Assembly: GCF_019264445.1 (NCBI RefSeq)
Contig: NZ_JAHVAB010000047.1
Location: forward strand, 1 to 64,000
Reading direction: 5' to 3'
From: Hydrogenophaga sp.
Lineage (GTDB): Bacteria > Pseudomonadota > Gammaproteobacteria > Burkholderiales > Burkholderiaceae_C
Length of the DNA stretch: 64,000 nucleotides
Shown here: positions 45,988-54,720 of the stretch, one piece after another
Numbering within the stretch: the stretch's first letter is position 1
Layout: each line of letters begins with the position of its first letter
Position numbers and translations under genes: made by a program
Notes under the pieces: model-generated
What the model was told of the DNA's origin: nothing
Databases searched by the model: none
The model's input: only the letters and a program-made list of their open reading frames with translations

Positions 45988-47379
45988 TCAGCCTCGCGAT
46001 GGGTGTGCCAGACGTGCTGCGTCTGAGGTGGGGTGAATGCGCTGAATGGGCGCCGCGGCAACGGCTTGTTGGGCTTTCTCGCGGGCACTGGCCATCAGGG
46101 CGCGGGCGTCCCAGTCCAGTGGCCAGCCTTGCCACAGCCGCACGCGGCCCTGCACCAGCACGGCTTCGATCTGGCTGCGGTGGGCCAGGCGCACCAGCTC
46201 CCAGCCCAGGTCCCACGACGGTGTGAGTTCGGGTACGTCCAGATCGATCAAGAGACAGTCGGCCGCCAGGCCGGTGGCGATGCGCCCGGTGACGCGGGAC
46301 AGGCCCGCAGCGTCAGCGCCCGCGGCCGTGGCCATGGACAGCCAGGTCCAGCCCGCGCCGGTGGAGAAGTCGCCGATGTCCATGCCGCTGGTCAGGCGTT
46401 GCGCGGTTTCGGCCGCGTCCATGAGCCGGAAGCCGTCGCTGCGGGTGCCGTCGGTGCCCAGGCCCATGCGGATGCCCAGCCCGTGCATGAGCAGGGCCGG
46501 GGCCACGGCGTTGCCCTTCCAGCTGCTGGCCACGGGGTTGTAGCTCACGGCGGCGCCGCTGTCTCGCAGCAGGCCGATTTCGCGCGGCGTGACCATGGTC
46601 GCGTGGGCGGCGAGCAGCTCGGGCCCGAGCGCCCCTGCGCGGTGCAGCACCTCCAGCGGGCGCAAGCCGCGCGCAATGAGCGAGCGCTCGATGGAGGCGA
46701 GATGCTCGTTGAGGTGAACCTGAAACGCCACCCCGGCGTCGCGGCAGAGCCGTGCCACGCGCTCGAGCATGCGGTCGCTGGCGGCTTCGGGGATGGAAAT
46801 GCCCAGCGAGGCGTGGAGCAACCCGCTGGAGTGCGAGGCGGCGAGGTGCTGCTCGGCCTCGCGCTCGATCTGGCGGCCCGCGCCGTCGTCCAGGCCGGCG
46901 TCGTTGCAGATGCGGGCGAGCACGCACCGGATGCCGGTTTCGTGCACCGCCGCTTCGATGGCGCGCAGGCCGTGGGCCGAGCGCGTGCCGGCGTCGCACA
47001 CGGTGGTGAAGCCGCCGCGCAGGGCTTCGAGCGCGGCCAGGCTGGCGGAGAGGTGCAGACCCTCTTCGTCCAGGTGCTGTTCCAGCGGCACCCAGATGCG
47101 GCGAAAGATCTCGGAAGGCTCGCCAAACGCCAGCGCCTTGCCGAACGACTGTGTGAGGTGGTGGTGGGTATCGATGAAGCCGGGCATGAGCAGGCGGCGC
47201 GGGAGCGGCACCGGCACTAGGTGCGGGTGGCGCGCCTGCAACTCGGTGGCGGACCCGACGTCGGCAAAGTGGCCGTCGCGCAGCACCACGGCATGCCCGG
47301 CGAGCGGTGCGTCGTCGATGAGTGTGAGTTCGGGGCACAGCAGCACTTCGGGGGCGGCCAGGGCGTCGGGGAAGTTCAT
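45988..47379 (-). CDS. Amidohydrolase-family protein (deaminase-like)
   Basis: 'LLMPGFIDTHHHLTQSFGKALAFG', 'LLAAHATMVTPREIGLLRDSGAAVSYNPVASSWKGN', 'MGLGTDGTRSDGFRLMDAAETAQRL'. Confidence 0.9.
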   Translation of the reverse strand: MNFPDALAAPEVLLCPELTLIDDAPLAGHAVVLRDGHFADVGSATELQARHPHLVPVPLPRRLLMPGFIDTHHHLTQSFGKALAFGEPSEIFRRIWVPLEQHLDEEGLHLSASLAALEALRGGFTTVCDAGTRSAHGLRAIEAAVHETGIRCVLARICNDAGLDDGAGRQIEREAEQHLAASHSSGLLHASLGISIPEAASDRMLERVARLCRDAGVAFQVHLNEHLASIERSLIARGLRPLEVLHRAGALGPELLAAHATMVTPREIGLLRDSGAAVSYNPVASSWKGNAVAPALLMHGLGIRMGLGTDGTRSDGFRLMDAAETAQRLTSGMDIGDFSTGAGWTWLSMATAAGADAAGLSRVTGRIATGLAADCLLIDLDVPELTPSWDLGWELVRLAHRSQIEAVLVQGRVRLWQGWPLDWDARALMASAREKAQQAVAAAPIQRIHPTSDAARLAHPSRG

Positions 47380-47392
47380 GGGGTCGAAGAGG

Positions 47393-48124
47393 TCAGGAAA
47401 AAAGGAACCAGGCGCCGGTCGCCAGCAGCACGCTGGCGGTGGCGGCCTGCAGGGCGCGCACGTCGGTGCCGCGCGCGAGGCGGCGGCCCAGCCACGCGCC
47501 CACCACGAGCGCCACGGCCACGGCGGCGCCCAGCACGAAGTCGATGCGGCCGGCCAGCGCGTGCGCGGTGCTCGCGGCCAGCGCAATGGGCAGCTGAATG
47601 ATTTGCGCGGCCACGATCGCGCGCGCCACGGGCCGCTGCATCAGCATGAGCAGGGGCAGCAGCATCACCGGCCCGCCGGTGCCCGAGAGGGCCGAGCCCA
47701 CGCCCACGGCCAGACCCAAGGCCACCTGCGCCGGCGCGCCGGGCCAGGGGCGCACGGTGGTGGGCGTGGCCTGGCGCAGGCGCAGCACCGCGTGCACGCC
47801 CGAAACCAGGGCGAGCAGGCCGATCCACATGCGCACGGCGTCGGCCGGCAGCCAGGCGGCGAGGGTGGCACCGGTGGCGGCGCCCACGAGAGCCGCCGCC
47901 AGCAGCGGGCCTTCGTGGCGCACACGCGCCAGCGCGCCCGTGCCGCTCAGGGCAAAGGCACCCGTGACGAAAAAGGCCAGGCTGGAGACCGCGATCGCGG
48001 TGGGCAGGGGCACGCCCAGCAGGGTGGTGAGCACGGGCACGACGAGCACGCCCCCGATGGCCGTAGCGCCAATGGCGGCACCGGCCAGTGCGATCAACAG
48101 CCAGGCGAGCAGCTCAGTGCCCAT
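47393..48124 (-). CDS. TauE/SafE-family membrane transporter
   Basis: 243 aa, hydrophobic; 'AAIGATAIGGVLVVPVLTTLLGVPLPTAIAVSSLAFFVTG', 'GVGSALSGTGGPVMLLPLLML'. Confidence 0.9.
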   Translation of the reverse strand: MGTELLAWLLIALAGAAIGATAIGGVLVVPVLTTLLGVPLPTAIAVSSLAFFVTGAFALSGTGALARVRHEGPLLAAALVGAATGATLAAWLPADAVRMWIGLLALVSGVHAVLRLRQATPTTVRPWPGAPAQVALGLAVGVGSALSGTGGPVMLLPLLMLMQRPVARAIVAAQIIQLPIALAASTAHALAGRIDFVLGAAVAVALVVGAWLGRRLARGTDVRALQAATASVLLATGAWFLFS

Positions 48125-48158
48125 GGTCGGGTGTGGTGGGGTGCCGCTCAGCCATGCG

Positions 48159-49151
48159 TCATTCCGGTTGAATGCCGGCTGCCTTCACCGCCGCAGCGAG
48201 GGTCTCGCGTTCGCGCTTGAGCAGTGCGGTGAACTCGTCGCGCTCAATGCTCATAGGCTTGAGGCCGGCGGTGTTCATCTTCTCGAGCAGGGTCGGGTCT
48301 TTCAGGGCTTCGCGCAGCGCAGCGGCCACGCGGGTGACGATGGCGGCATCGGTGCCGGCGGGCGCGAAGAGGCCGTACCAGGAGTCCACGTCCACCGACT
48401 TCAGCGCCGGCGTTTCGGCCAGCGCCGGCACCTCGGGCATGGAGGGCCAGCGCTGGCGGGACGTGACGCCATACGCCTTGATCTTGCCGTCCTTGATGAA
48501 AGGCTGGGCCAGTGTGACCGGCATGACCGCCAGTTCGATCAGGCCCGAGGAGAGCTCGGTGAGCACTTGCGGCCCGTTCTTGTAGGGTACGTGCACGATG
48601 TCCACGCCCGCGCCGAGCTTGATGATCTCGGCGGTGAGGTGCATGGAGGTGCCCACGCCGTCGGTGCCGTAATTGAGCTTGCCGGGTGACTGGCGCGCCA
48701 GCGCGATCACGTCGGCGGTGGTGGGCGCGGCGAGTTTGGGCGTGCCTACCAGCACAAACGGGGAGCTGGCGACGGTGGCGATCGGTGCGAAGTCCTTGAA
48801 GGCGTCGTAGCGCACGATCGAGGGCTTGACCACCGGCGCCACATTGATGGGGCTGGCCACCGCGAAAAGCAAGGTGTAGCCGTCGGGTGTGGCGCGGGCC
48901 ACGCGCTGGGTGCCCACCGTGCCGGAGGCGCCCGCCACGTTCTCGACGACGAACGGTTGCTTGAGCCGGTCGCCCAGGGCTTGCAGGGTGAGGCGCGCGG
49001 CGGAATCCACGCTGCCACCTGGTGCAAAAGGCACCACGACGGTGACGGGCCGCGCAGGATACGCAGGGGCTTGCGCCAGCGTGGTGCCTGCGGTGCAGGC
49101 CATGAGGGCGGCAATAGCCAGGCGGCGGGAGAGGGGGGCGCTCAGGGACAT
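48159..49151 (-). CDS. Bug-family (TctC-like) solute-binding protein
   Basis: 'YPARPVTVVVPFAPGGSVDSAARLTLQALGDRL', 'FVVENVAGASGTVGTQRVA'; start at MSLSAPLSRRLAIAALMA. Confidence 0.93.
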   Translation of the reverse strand: MSLSAPLSRRLAIAALMACTAGTTLAQAPAYPARPVTVVVPFAPGGSVDSAARLTLQALGDRLKQPFVVENVAGASGTVGTQRVARATPDGYTLLFAVASPINVAPVVKPSIVRYDAFKDFAPIATVASSPFVLVGTPKLAAPTTADVIALARQSPGKLNYGTDGVGTSMHLTAEIIKLGAGVDIVHVPYKNGPQVLTELSSGLIELAVMPVTLAQPFIKDGKIKAYGVTSRQRWPSMPEVPALAETPALKSVDVDSWYGLFAPAGTDAAIVTRVAAALREALKDPTLLEKMNTAGLKPMSIERDEFTALLKRERETLAAAVKAAGIQPE

Positions 49152-49202
49152 GGGAAACTCCGGTCTGAAGTGGGACGGCACCAGTCTGGTGGCTGAATTC
49201 AA

Positions 49203-49226
49203 CTTGATATAACAAGTCATGACAAG
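49203..49226. promoter_or_regulatory. Candidate GntR/HutC operator CTTGATATAACAAGTCATGACAAG
   Basis: CTTG/CAAG half-sites around AT-rich core plus perfect GTCATGAC, between divergent bug and gntR genes. Confidence 0.5.
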
Positions 49227-49268
49227 AGAAGCAAACTTCGTTCCAGCAACCGGATGGCAGCCCACGGC

Positions 49269-50006
49269 ATGAACACGACACCCGACACCCCAGGCGGCGG
49301 CTGGACCTTGCGGGCCCGCGTGCGCGAGGCTCTGCGCGAGCGCATCCTGCGCGGCGAATGGCAGACCCACGAGCGCCTGCCCAGCGAAAACCAGCTCATT
49401 GAGGAACAGGGCGTGAGCCGCATCACCGTGCGGCAGGCGCTGGCCGATCTGGTGGCCGACGGGCTGATCGTGCGGGTGCATGGCAAGGGCTCGTTTGTGG
49501 CACCGGCGCCGGTGCGCCAGGAGCTCTCGCGGCTGCAGGGCCTGTCGGAAGCGCTGGGAGGCCAGGGCCGCGAGGTGCTGACCCGCGTGCTCTCGCTGGG
49601 CCAGGCCAGCCTGCCCGCGCGCGCGGCCAAGGCGCTGGGCCTGCCGGCGGGCACGCCCTGCGTGGAGCTGCAGACCCTGCGGTTTTCCGATGGCCAGCCG
49701 CTGTCGCTGAACAGCACCTGGATCGAACCCACGCTGGGCGCCAGCCTGGACAAGGACACCCTGGCCCAGACGGACCTGCTCACGGTCTACGAGTCCACCC
49801 TGAACCTGCGCGTGATCCGCGCGGTGGTCGACATTGGCGCCGCCCTGGCCAACGCGCGCCAGCGAAGGCTGCTGGCGCTGGAGGCGCCGGCCGCGGTGCT
49901 GGTGGTGGAGCGCACCGTGTTTTCCACGGGCGAGCGCCCGGTGCACTTCGAGGCCAGCACCTACCGGCCCGACGCGTTCAGCTACCGCCTGGAGCTGGCG
50001 CGCTAG
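49269..50006 (+). CDS. GntR-family regulator with UTRA domain (HutC-like)
   Basis: 'LRERILRGEWQTHERLPSENQLIEEQGVSRITVRQALADLVADGLIVRVHGKGSFV'. Confidence 0.94.
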   Translation: MNTTPDTPGGGWTLRARVREALRERILRGEWQTHERLPSENQLIEEQGVSRITVRQALADLVADGLIVRVHGKGSFVAPAPVRQELSRLQGLSEALGGQGREVLTRVLSLGQASLPARAAKALGLPAGTPCVELQTLRFSDGQPLSLNSTWIEPTLGASLDKDTLAQTDLLTVYESTLNLRVIRAVVDIGAALANARQRRLLALEAPAAVLVVERTVFSTGERPVHFEASTYRPDAFSYRLELAR

Positions 50007-50115
50007 CTGGTGGCGCGGTGGACGCCGGCCTGGCCGGCCAATTGGACTCATGCGGGCCACCGCCCGGCGGTATCTTCTGGCACCCTTTTGCCTTCCACCT
50101 CCTGAGGACGCCGCC

Positions 50116-51057
50116 ATGGCCCTGGGTCAGTTCGCCTACGCCAACCACACCAACCGTTTCCTGGGCTGCGAGCCGCTGGCCGACCAGCCCTTTGCCATCG
50201 CGGGCGTGCCGTTTGACGGCGTGGTGACCAACCGCCCCGGCGCGCGCTTCGGGCCGCAGGCCATTCGCACCGCCAGCCTGATGCTGTGCGACGGCACGCA
50301 CCCGGTGTTTGACGTGTCGCCGCTGGCGCACCTGGGCGACGCGCTCGACATGCGCCTGCCCAACGCTTCGCCCCTGCCCGAGGTGCGCCGCCATATCGAG
50401 GCGCAGGCCGCCGCGCTCATGGCCCGCCACCACTGCGTGTTTCTGGGTGGCGACCATTCGGTCACGCTCTCGCTGCTGCGCGCCCTGAAAGCGCAGCAGG
50501 GTGGCGAGCCGCTGGCGCTGGTGCACTTCGACGCGCACTGCGACACCTGGGCCGACCATTTCGGCGAGCCCTCGGGCCACGGCACCTGGACCTACGAGGC
50601 CTTGCAGGAAGGCCTGGTGAGTGCGGCGCACACGGTGCAGATCGGCATTCGCTCCAGTGGCGAGCGCGCCGCGCGCGAGTACGTGGCCGACCAGGGCGGC
50701 CAGATCTTCACGGCCCGCGCGCTGCGCGGGCTTGATGGCGCCGGCCTGCAGCCCACCATCGATGCGATCCGCGCGCGCATCGGCCAGCGGCCGTGCTACC
50801 TCACGCTGGACATTGACTGCCTGGACCCCGCCTTCGCGCCCGGCACCGGCACGCCCGAGCCCGGCGGCATGACGAGCTCGCAGGTGCTGACCCTGCTGGA
50901 AGAACTCGCCGACCTGCACTGGATCGGCATGGACTGTGTGGAAGTGGCCCCCGCCTACGACCACGCCGAACTCACCACCAACGCGGCCGCCACCTTTGTG
51001 TGGACTTACCTCAGTGGCCAGGTGGCCAAGCGGCTGCAGGCCGCGAAGGGAGCCTGA
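50116..51057 (+). CDS. Ureohydrolase (agmatinase/guanidino-acid amidinohydrolase family)
   Basis: 'FLGGDHSVTLSLL', 'LVHFDAHCDTW', 'YLTLDIDCLDPAFAPGTGTPEPGGM' metal-binding motifs. Confidence 0.94.
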   Translation: MALGQFAYANHTNRFLGCEPLADQPFAIAGVPFDGVVTNRPGARFGPQAIRTASLMLCDGTHPVFDVSPLAHLGDALDMRLPNASPLPEVRRHIEAQAAALMARHHCVFLGGDHSVTLSLLRALKAQQGGEPLALVHFDAHCDTWADHFGEPSGHGTWTYEALQEGLVSAAHTVQIGIRSSGERAAREYVADQGGQIFTARALRGLDGAGLQPTIDAIRARIGQRPCYLTLDIDCLDPAFAPGTGTPEPGGMTSSQVLTLLEELADLHWIGMDCVEVAPAYDHAELTTNAAATFVWTYLSGQVAKRLQAAKGA

Positions 51058-51058
51058 G

Positions 51059-52369
51059 ATGTGGGCGCGGTCACTGATCGGGTCGGACACCCAGCTCAAC
51101 CAGAAGAGCTACTACGAGGCCAGCGTGCAGCGGCCCGCCGCGCAGCCTGCGCTGCAGGAGACGCTGGACGTGGACGCCGTGGTGGTCGGCGCCGGCTTTG
51201 CCGGCCTCAGCGCGGCGCTGGAGATGGCGCAGCGCGGCCTCTCGGTGGTGGTGCTGGAGGCCGATCGCATCGGCAGCGGCGCCAGCGGGCGCAACGGCGG
51301 CCAGGCCATCGTGGGCTACGCCAGCGGGCAGGGCCCGTTCGAGCAGCAGCTCGGCGCGGCCGACGCCCAGCGCGCCTGGGACCTGTCGCTCGAGGCCATC
51401 GATCTGATCGACACGCGCATTGCCACGCACGGCATTGAGTGCGACCGCGTCAACGGCTATGTGTATGTGGCCGACTCCGCGCGCAAGGCGCAGGAGCTGC
51501 ACGAGGAAATGGAAGGCCTCAAGCGCCGCGGCATTGCGGTGGACTGGGCTGAAGGCGCCGACCTGCCGCGCCTCATCAACAGCCCGCGCTATGTGGCCGC
51601 CGCGCGCGAGCAGCGCTCGGGCCACCTGCATCCGCTGAAGTACGCGCTGGGCTTGGCGCGCGCCGCGCAGGCCGCGGGCGTGCGCATCTTCGAGCACTCG
51701 CCGGTGACCGGCCTGCAGCGCGGCGCCACGCTGGTGGCCAGCACCGCCCGGGGCCAGGTGCGTGCGCGCTTTGGCGTGCTGGCCGGCAACTGCATGCTGC
51801 CCGAGTACGGCCCGCGCGTGGCCCCCGAGGTGACGCCGCGCATCATGCCGGTGGGCACCTACATCGTGGGCACCGCACCGCTGGACCCCGAACTCTGCGC
51901 GCGCCTCATCCCGCGCAACGCGGCGGTCTGCGACAACAACTTCGTGCTCGACTACTTCCGCTTCAGCGCCGATCACCGCATGCTGTTTGGCGGCCGCGTG
52001 AGCTACACCACGCGCACGCCCACGAACCTGGAAGCGGTGATGCGCCAGCGCATGGGCGAGGTCTTCCCGGCGCTGCGCGAGGTGCCGGTGGAGTTCGTCT
52101 GGGGTGGCTTCGTCGACATCAGCATGAACCGCGCGCCCGACTTCGGCCGCCTGGGCGACAACCTCTATTACGTGCAAGGCTTCAGTGGCCACGGCGTGGC
52201 CCTCACCGGGCTGGCCGGGCTGCTGGTGGCCGAAGCCATCGAAGGGCAGGCCAGCCGCTTCGATGTGTACGCGCGCCTCAAGCACCGCCGCTTTCCCGGC
52301 GGCCCGCTGCTGCGCACGCCCAGCCTGGCGCTGGGCATGCTGTGGCACCGCCTGCGCGACGTGATGTAG
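51059..52369 (+). CDS. FAD-dependent oxidase (gamma-glutamylputrescine oxidase-like)
   Basis: 'DAVVVGAGFAGLSAALEMAQRGLSVVVLEADRIGSGASGRNGGQAIVGY', 'YYVQGFSGHGVALTGLAGLLVAEAI'. Confidence 0.9.
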   Translation: MWARSLIGSDTQLNQKSYYEASVQRPAAQPALQETLDVDAVVVGAGFAGLSAALEMAQRGLSVVVLEADRIGSGASGRNGGQAIVGYASGQGPFEQQLGAADAQRAWDLSLEAIDLIDTRIATHGIECDRVNGYVYVADSARKAQELHEEMEGLKRRGIAVDWAEGADLPRLINSPRYVAAAREQRSGHLHPLKYALGLARAAQAAGVRIFEHSPVTGLQRGATLVASTARGQVRARFGVLAGNCMLPEYGPRVAPEVTPRIMPVGTYIVGTAPLDPELCARLIPRNAAVCDNNFVLDYFRFSADHRMLFGGRVSYTTRTPTNLEAVMRQRMGEVFPALREVPVEFVWGGFVDISMNRAPDFGRLGDNLYYVQGFSGHGVALTGLAGLLVAEAIEGQASRFDVYARLKHRRFPGGPLLRTPSLALGMLWHRLRDVM

Positions 52370-52440
52370 CGCCCCGGGGGGCCCACCAGCCCCCTTGCCG
52401 GGGCTGCCGTTGGTCGGGCCGTTGGCGCCGTGTGACGGAC
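52370..52440 (+). repeat. Weaker dispersed GC-rich intergenic repeat copy
   Basis: 'gccccggggggcccaccagcccccttgccggggctgcc' directly after the oxidase stop codon; only partial resemblance. Confidence 0.4.
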
Positions 52441-52547
52441 CGCACGGCGGCGGCGCCCTGTCGCGCAGCCGGCGACGGACGGCCCTCAAGCGCCTCGGTG
52501 GCGCGTCGATTCGTTCGGCAACACAGCGGCCACTTGAGCCGGTTTGT

Positions 52548-53171
52548 ATGCCACGACCCACCCAGCTTCCTGTTTCCCGGCCCACGCGGATCGCGTGGAA
52601 GTGCGCCTGCGCGTGGGCGCTGGCCGCTGTGCCGTGGGCGTGCGCGCAGGCGGACTGGGCCTACCTGCTGCCCTCACCCGGTACCACCAGCCTGATCGAA
52701 CTCCGCCAGGGATCGGAGCTGTCCCGTCAGGTGAGGAGCCTGCACGGCCAGGGCTATGAGTCGTCGGGCGGCGAGCGCGTGGAGTTCGCCGCTTGGTACA
52801 GCTCGAACTGGACCGACATGCGCGCCACCTGGATGACGCCGCTCTCGGCCAATACCGGCTTCATCTGGGGTTTTGGCACGGGCGAGCGCGGCGCCAAGTA
52901 CCGCATTGACCCCAGCCTCAAGCTCGGCTTCATCCACCGCGCAGCCCTGGCCCCCCACACCGTGCTCACCGTGCGCGCCACCACCACGCTGGGAGGCCGC
53001 CTGCGCGAGAAGAGTTGCACCGCCGACTACGGCGACATCGGCGGTGTGCAGACCGTGAACTGCCGACTGGCCGCGTCCACCCTGGAGCCGGCCGAGACGC
53101 TGCGTTACCTGTTCAACGAAACACCGCGCGACCGGCACCAGATCTCGGTGTCGATCTCCCGCGCGTTCTAG
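52548..53171 (+). CDS. Secreted protein of unknown function, possible beta-barrel/beta-sandwich
   Basis: Hydrophobic N-terminal region 'IAWKCACAWALAAVPWACAQA'; beta-rich body; ends 'HQISVSISRAF' with aromatic C-terminus. Confidence 0.7.
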   Translation: MPRPTQLPVSRPTRIAWKCACAWALAAVPWACAQADWAYLLPSPGTTSLIELRQGSELSRQVRSLHGQGYESSGGERVEFAAWYSSNWTDMRATWMTPLSANTGFIWGFGTGERGAKYRIDPSLKLGFIHRAALAPHTVLTVRATTTLGGRLREKSCTADYGDIGGVQTVNCRLAASTLEPAETLRYLFNETPRDRHQISVSISRAF

Positions 53172-53194
53172 CTCCCCCACCACCGAGAGAAACC

Positions 53195-54133
53195 ATGAAA
53201 ACAACCCCCTCAATCGCCTTCACGCTGTGCGGCGCCTTGTCTGGCGTTTGGTGTGCCGTGCCCGCGTTCGCCCAGCAAGGCGAAGCACAACTGGAGGCCT
53301 CGCTGAGCGCCGCCGCCGCCACCCCCGCCTGGATGAGCACCGAAGTCGGCGACGCCTGGGCGAAGGGCTACAAAGGCAAGGGCGTCACCATCACCGTGGT
53401 CGACGATTTCAGAAGCAACTCCATGCTCAACGGCAAGCTCGGCACGAGCAGCCAGTCGCAGCGCCACGGCCAGTGGACCACCCTGGAAGCCAGCATGATC
53501 GCGCCGCTGGCCACCGTGGCCACGCAAGACTTCGGCAGCGGCACCGCAGTGAAGCTCAACAAGGGCCTCAACGTGCTGAACCTGAGCTACGGAATGATGG
53601 CCACCGCCGGCTACACCGCCAGCCAGATCCGCTGGAGCGCGCAAGAGAACTCCATCATCAGCTACGCGCAAAACGGCACCGCCGTGGTGTCCAAGGCCGC
53701 CGGCAACGACGGCATTGCGGTGCTGGGCAAGAACGCACGCGGCCAGACCGACTACCTCAACCTCGCGCTCAAGGGCACCAAGACCGCCATCTACGTGGGC
53801 GCCCTCAACAGCAACGGCACCACGGCGGCACCCGCCACGCTGGCCTCGTACTCGAACACCGCTGGCACCGATGCCGCGATCCAGAAGCAGTTCCTGGTGG
53901 TCGGTGTGGAGGGCAGCAAGACCGGTCTGTACGGCACGTCGTTTGCCGCCCCCGTGATCACGGGCTACGCCGCCGTGCTGGGCAGCAAGTTCACCAGCGC
54001 CACGCCGGTGCAGATCACCAACCAGCTGCTCAATACCGCGCGCCAGGACACGATCAAGGGCTACCAGGCGCAGCTGCATGGCCGCGGTGAAGCCAGCCTC
54101 ACGCGGGCCCTCGCGCCCGTGGCGATCAAGTAA
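53195..54133 (+). CDS. Compact S8 (subtilisin-like) serine protease, secreted
   Basis: Signal peptide; Asp 'GVTITVVDDF', candidate His 'SQRHGQWTTLEASMIAP', Asn 'KAAGNDG', Ser 'GLYGTSFAAPVITGYAAVL'. Confidence 0.8.
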   Translation: MKTTPSIAFTLCGALSGVWCAVPAFAQQGEAQLEASLSAAAATPAWMSTEVGDAWAKGYKGKGVTITVVDDFRSNSMLNGKLGTSSQSQRHGQWTTLEASMIAPLATVATQDFGSGTAVKLNKGLNVLNLSYGMMATAGYTASQIRWSAQENSIISYAQNGTAVVSKAAGNDGIAVLGKNARGQTDYLNLALKGTKTAIYVGALNSNGTTAAPATLASYSNTAGTDAAIQKQFLVVGVEGSKTGLYGTSFAAPVITGYAAVLGSKFTSATPVQITNQLLNTARQDTIKGYQAQLHGRGEASLTRALAPVAIK

Positions 54134-54249
54134 ACGCAGGCGCAGCGCGCAGCGCGTTCTCCTACAGCGCGCGGCGCGCCTTTCCTACGGCGCAGGCGGC
54201 CGCACGGGGTGACGATGCAGTCTCTCGAAACCCACAAGGAGATCGCAAC

Positions 54250-54654
54250 ATGTACATCAAGACCTTCACCGCTGTGGCGCTGTGCGCCGCCTCTGCATTC
54301 GCTTCTGCCCAGACCATGACCAAGGCCGAATACGACGCGGGCAAGCAGCGCATTGAGATGAACTACAAGATTGCGAAGAAGGCCTGCGACACCGTCAAGG
54401 ACAACGCCAAGGACGTGTGCGAACAGGAGGCCAAGGGCAAGGAAAAGGTCGAGAAGGCCGAGCTGGAGCACCAATACCAGAACACCCCGGCCAACGCGCT
54501 CAAGCTGGAAGAGGTGAAGGCGGACACCGCCTATGACATCGCCAAGGAAAAGTGCGAAGACCAGGCCGGTGACGCCGAGAAGGTGTGCAAGGCCGACGCC
54601 AAGGCCGTGCATGAGCGCGCGGTCAATGCCGCCAAGGCCAAGGCCAAGGGCTGA
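54250..54654 (+). CDS. Small secreted charged protein with two CX10C units
   Basis: Signal peptide 'MYIKTFTAVALCAASAFASAQ'; 'CDTVKDNAKDVC' and 'CEDQAGDAEKVC'. Confidence 0.8.
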   Translation: MYIKTFTAVALCAASAFASAQTMTKAEYDAGKQRIEMNYKIAKKACDTVKDNAKDVCEQEAKGKEKVEKAELEHQYQNTPANALKLEEVKADTAYDIAKEKCEDQAGDAEKVCKADAKAVHERAVNAAKAKAKG

Positions 54655-54685
54655 CCCATCGGGCTCGGTCACTGACCCTGCGCAA

Positions 54686-54712
54686 GAGCCGCCCTTCGGG
54701 GCGGCTTTTTTG
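54686..54712 (+). terminator. Rho-independent terminator
   Basis: agccgcccttcggggcggcttttttg. Confidence 0.9.
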
Positions 54713-54720
54713 TGCCCGCT

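Noticed and set aside
44519-46216. 565-aa Ser/Thr/Arg-rich minus-strand ORF
   Set aside because: Antisense to the AsmA-family gene; compositional artefact rather than a surface protein.
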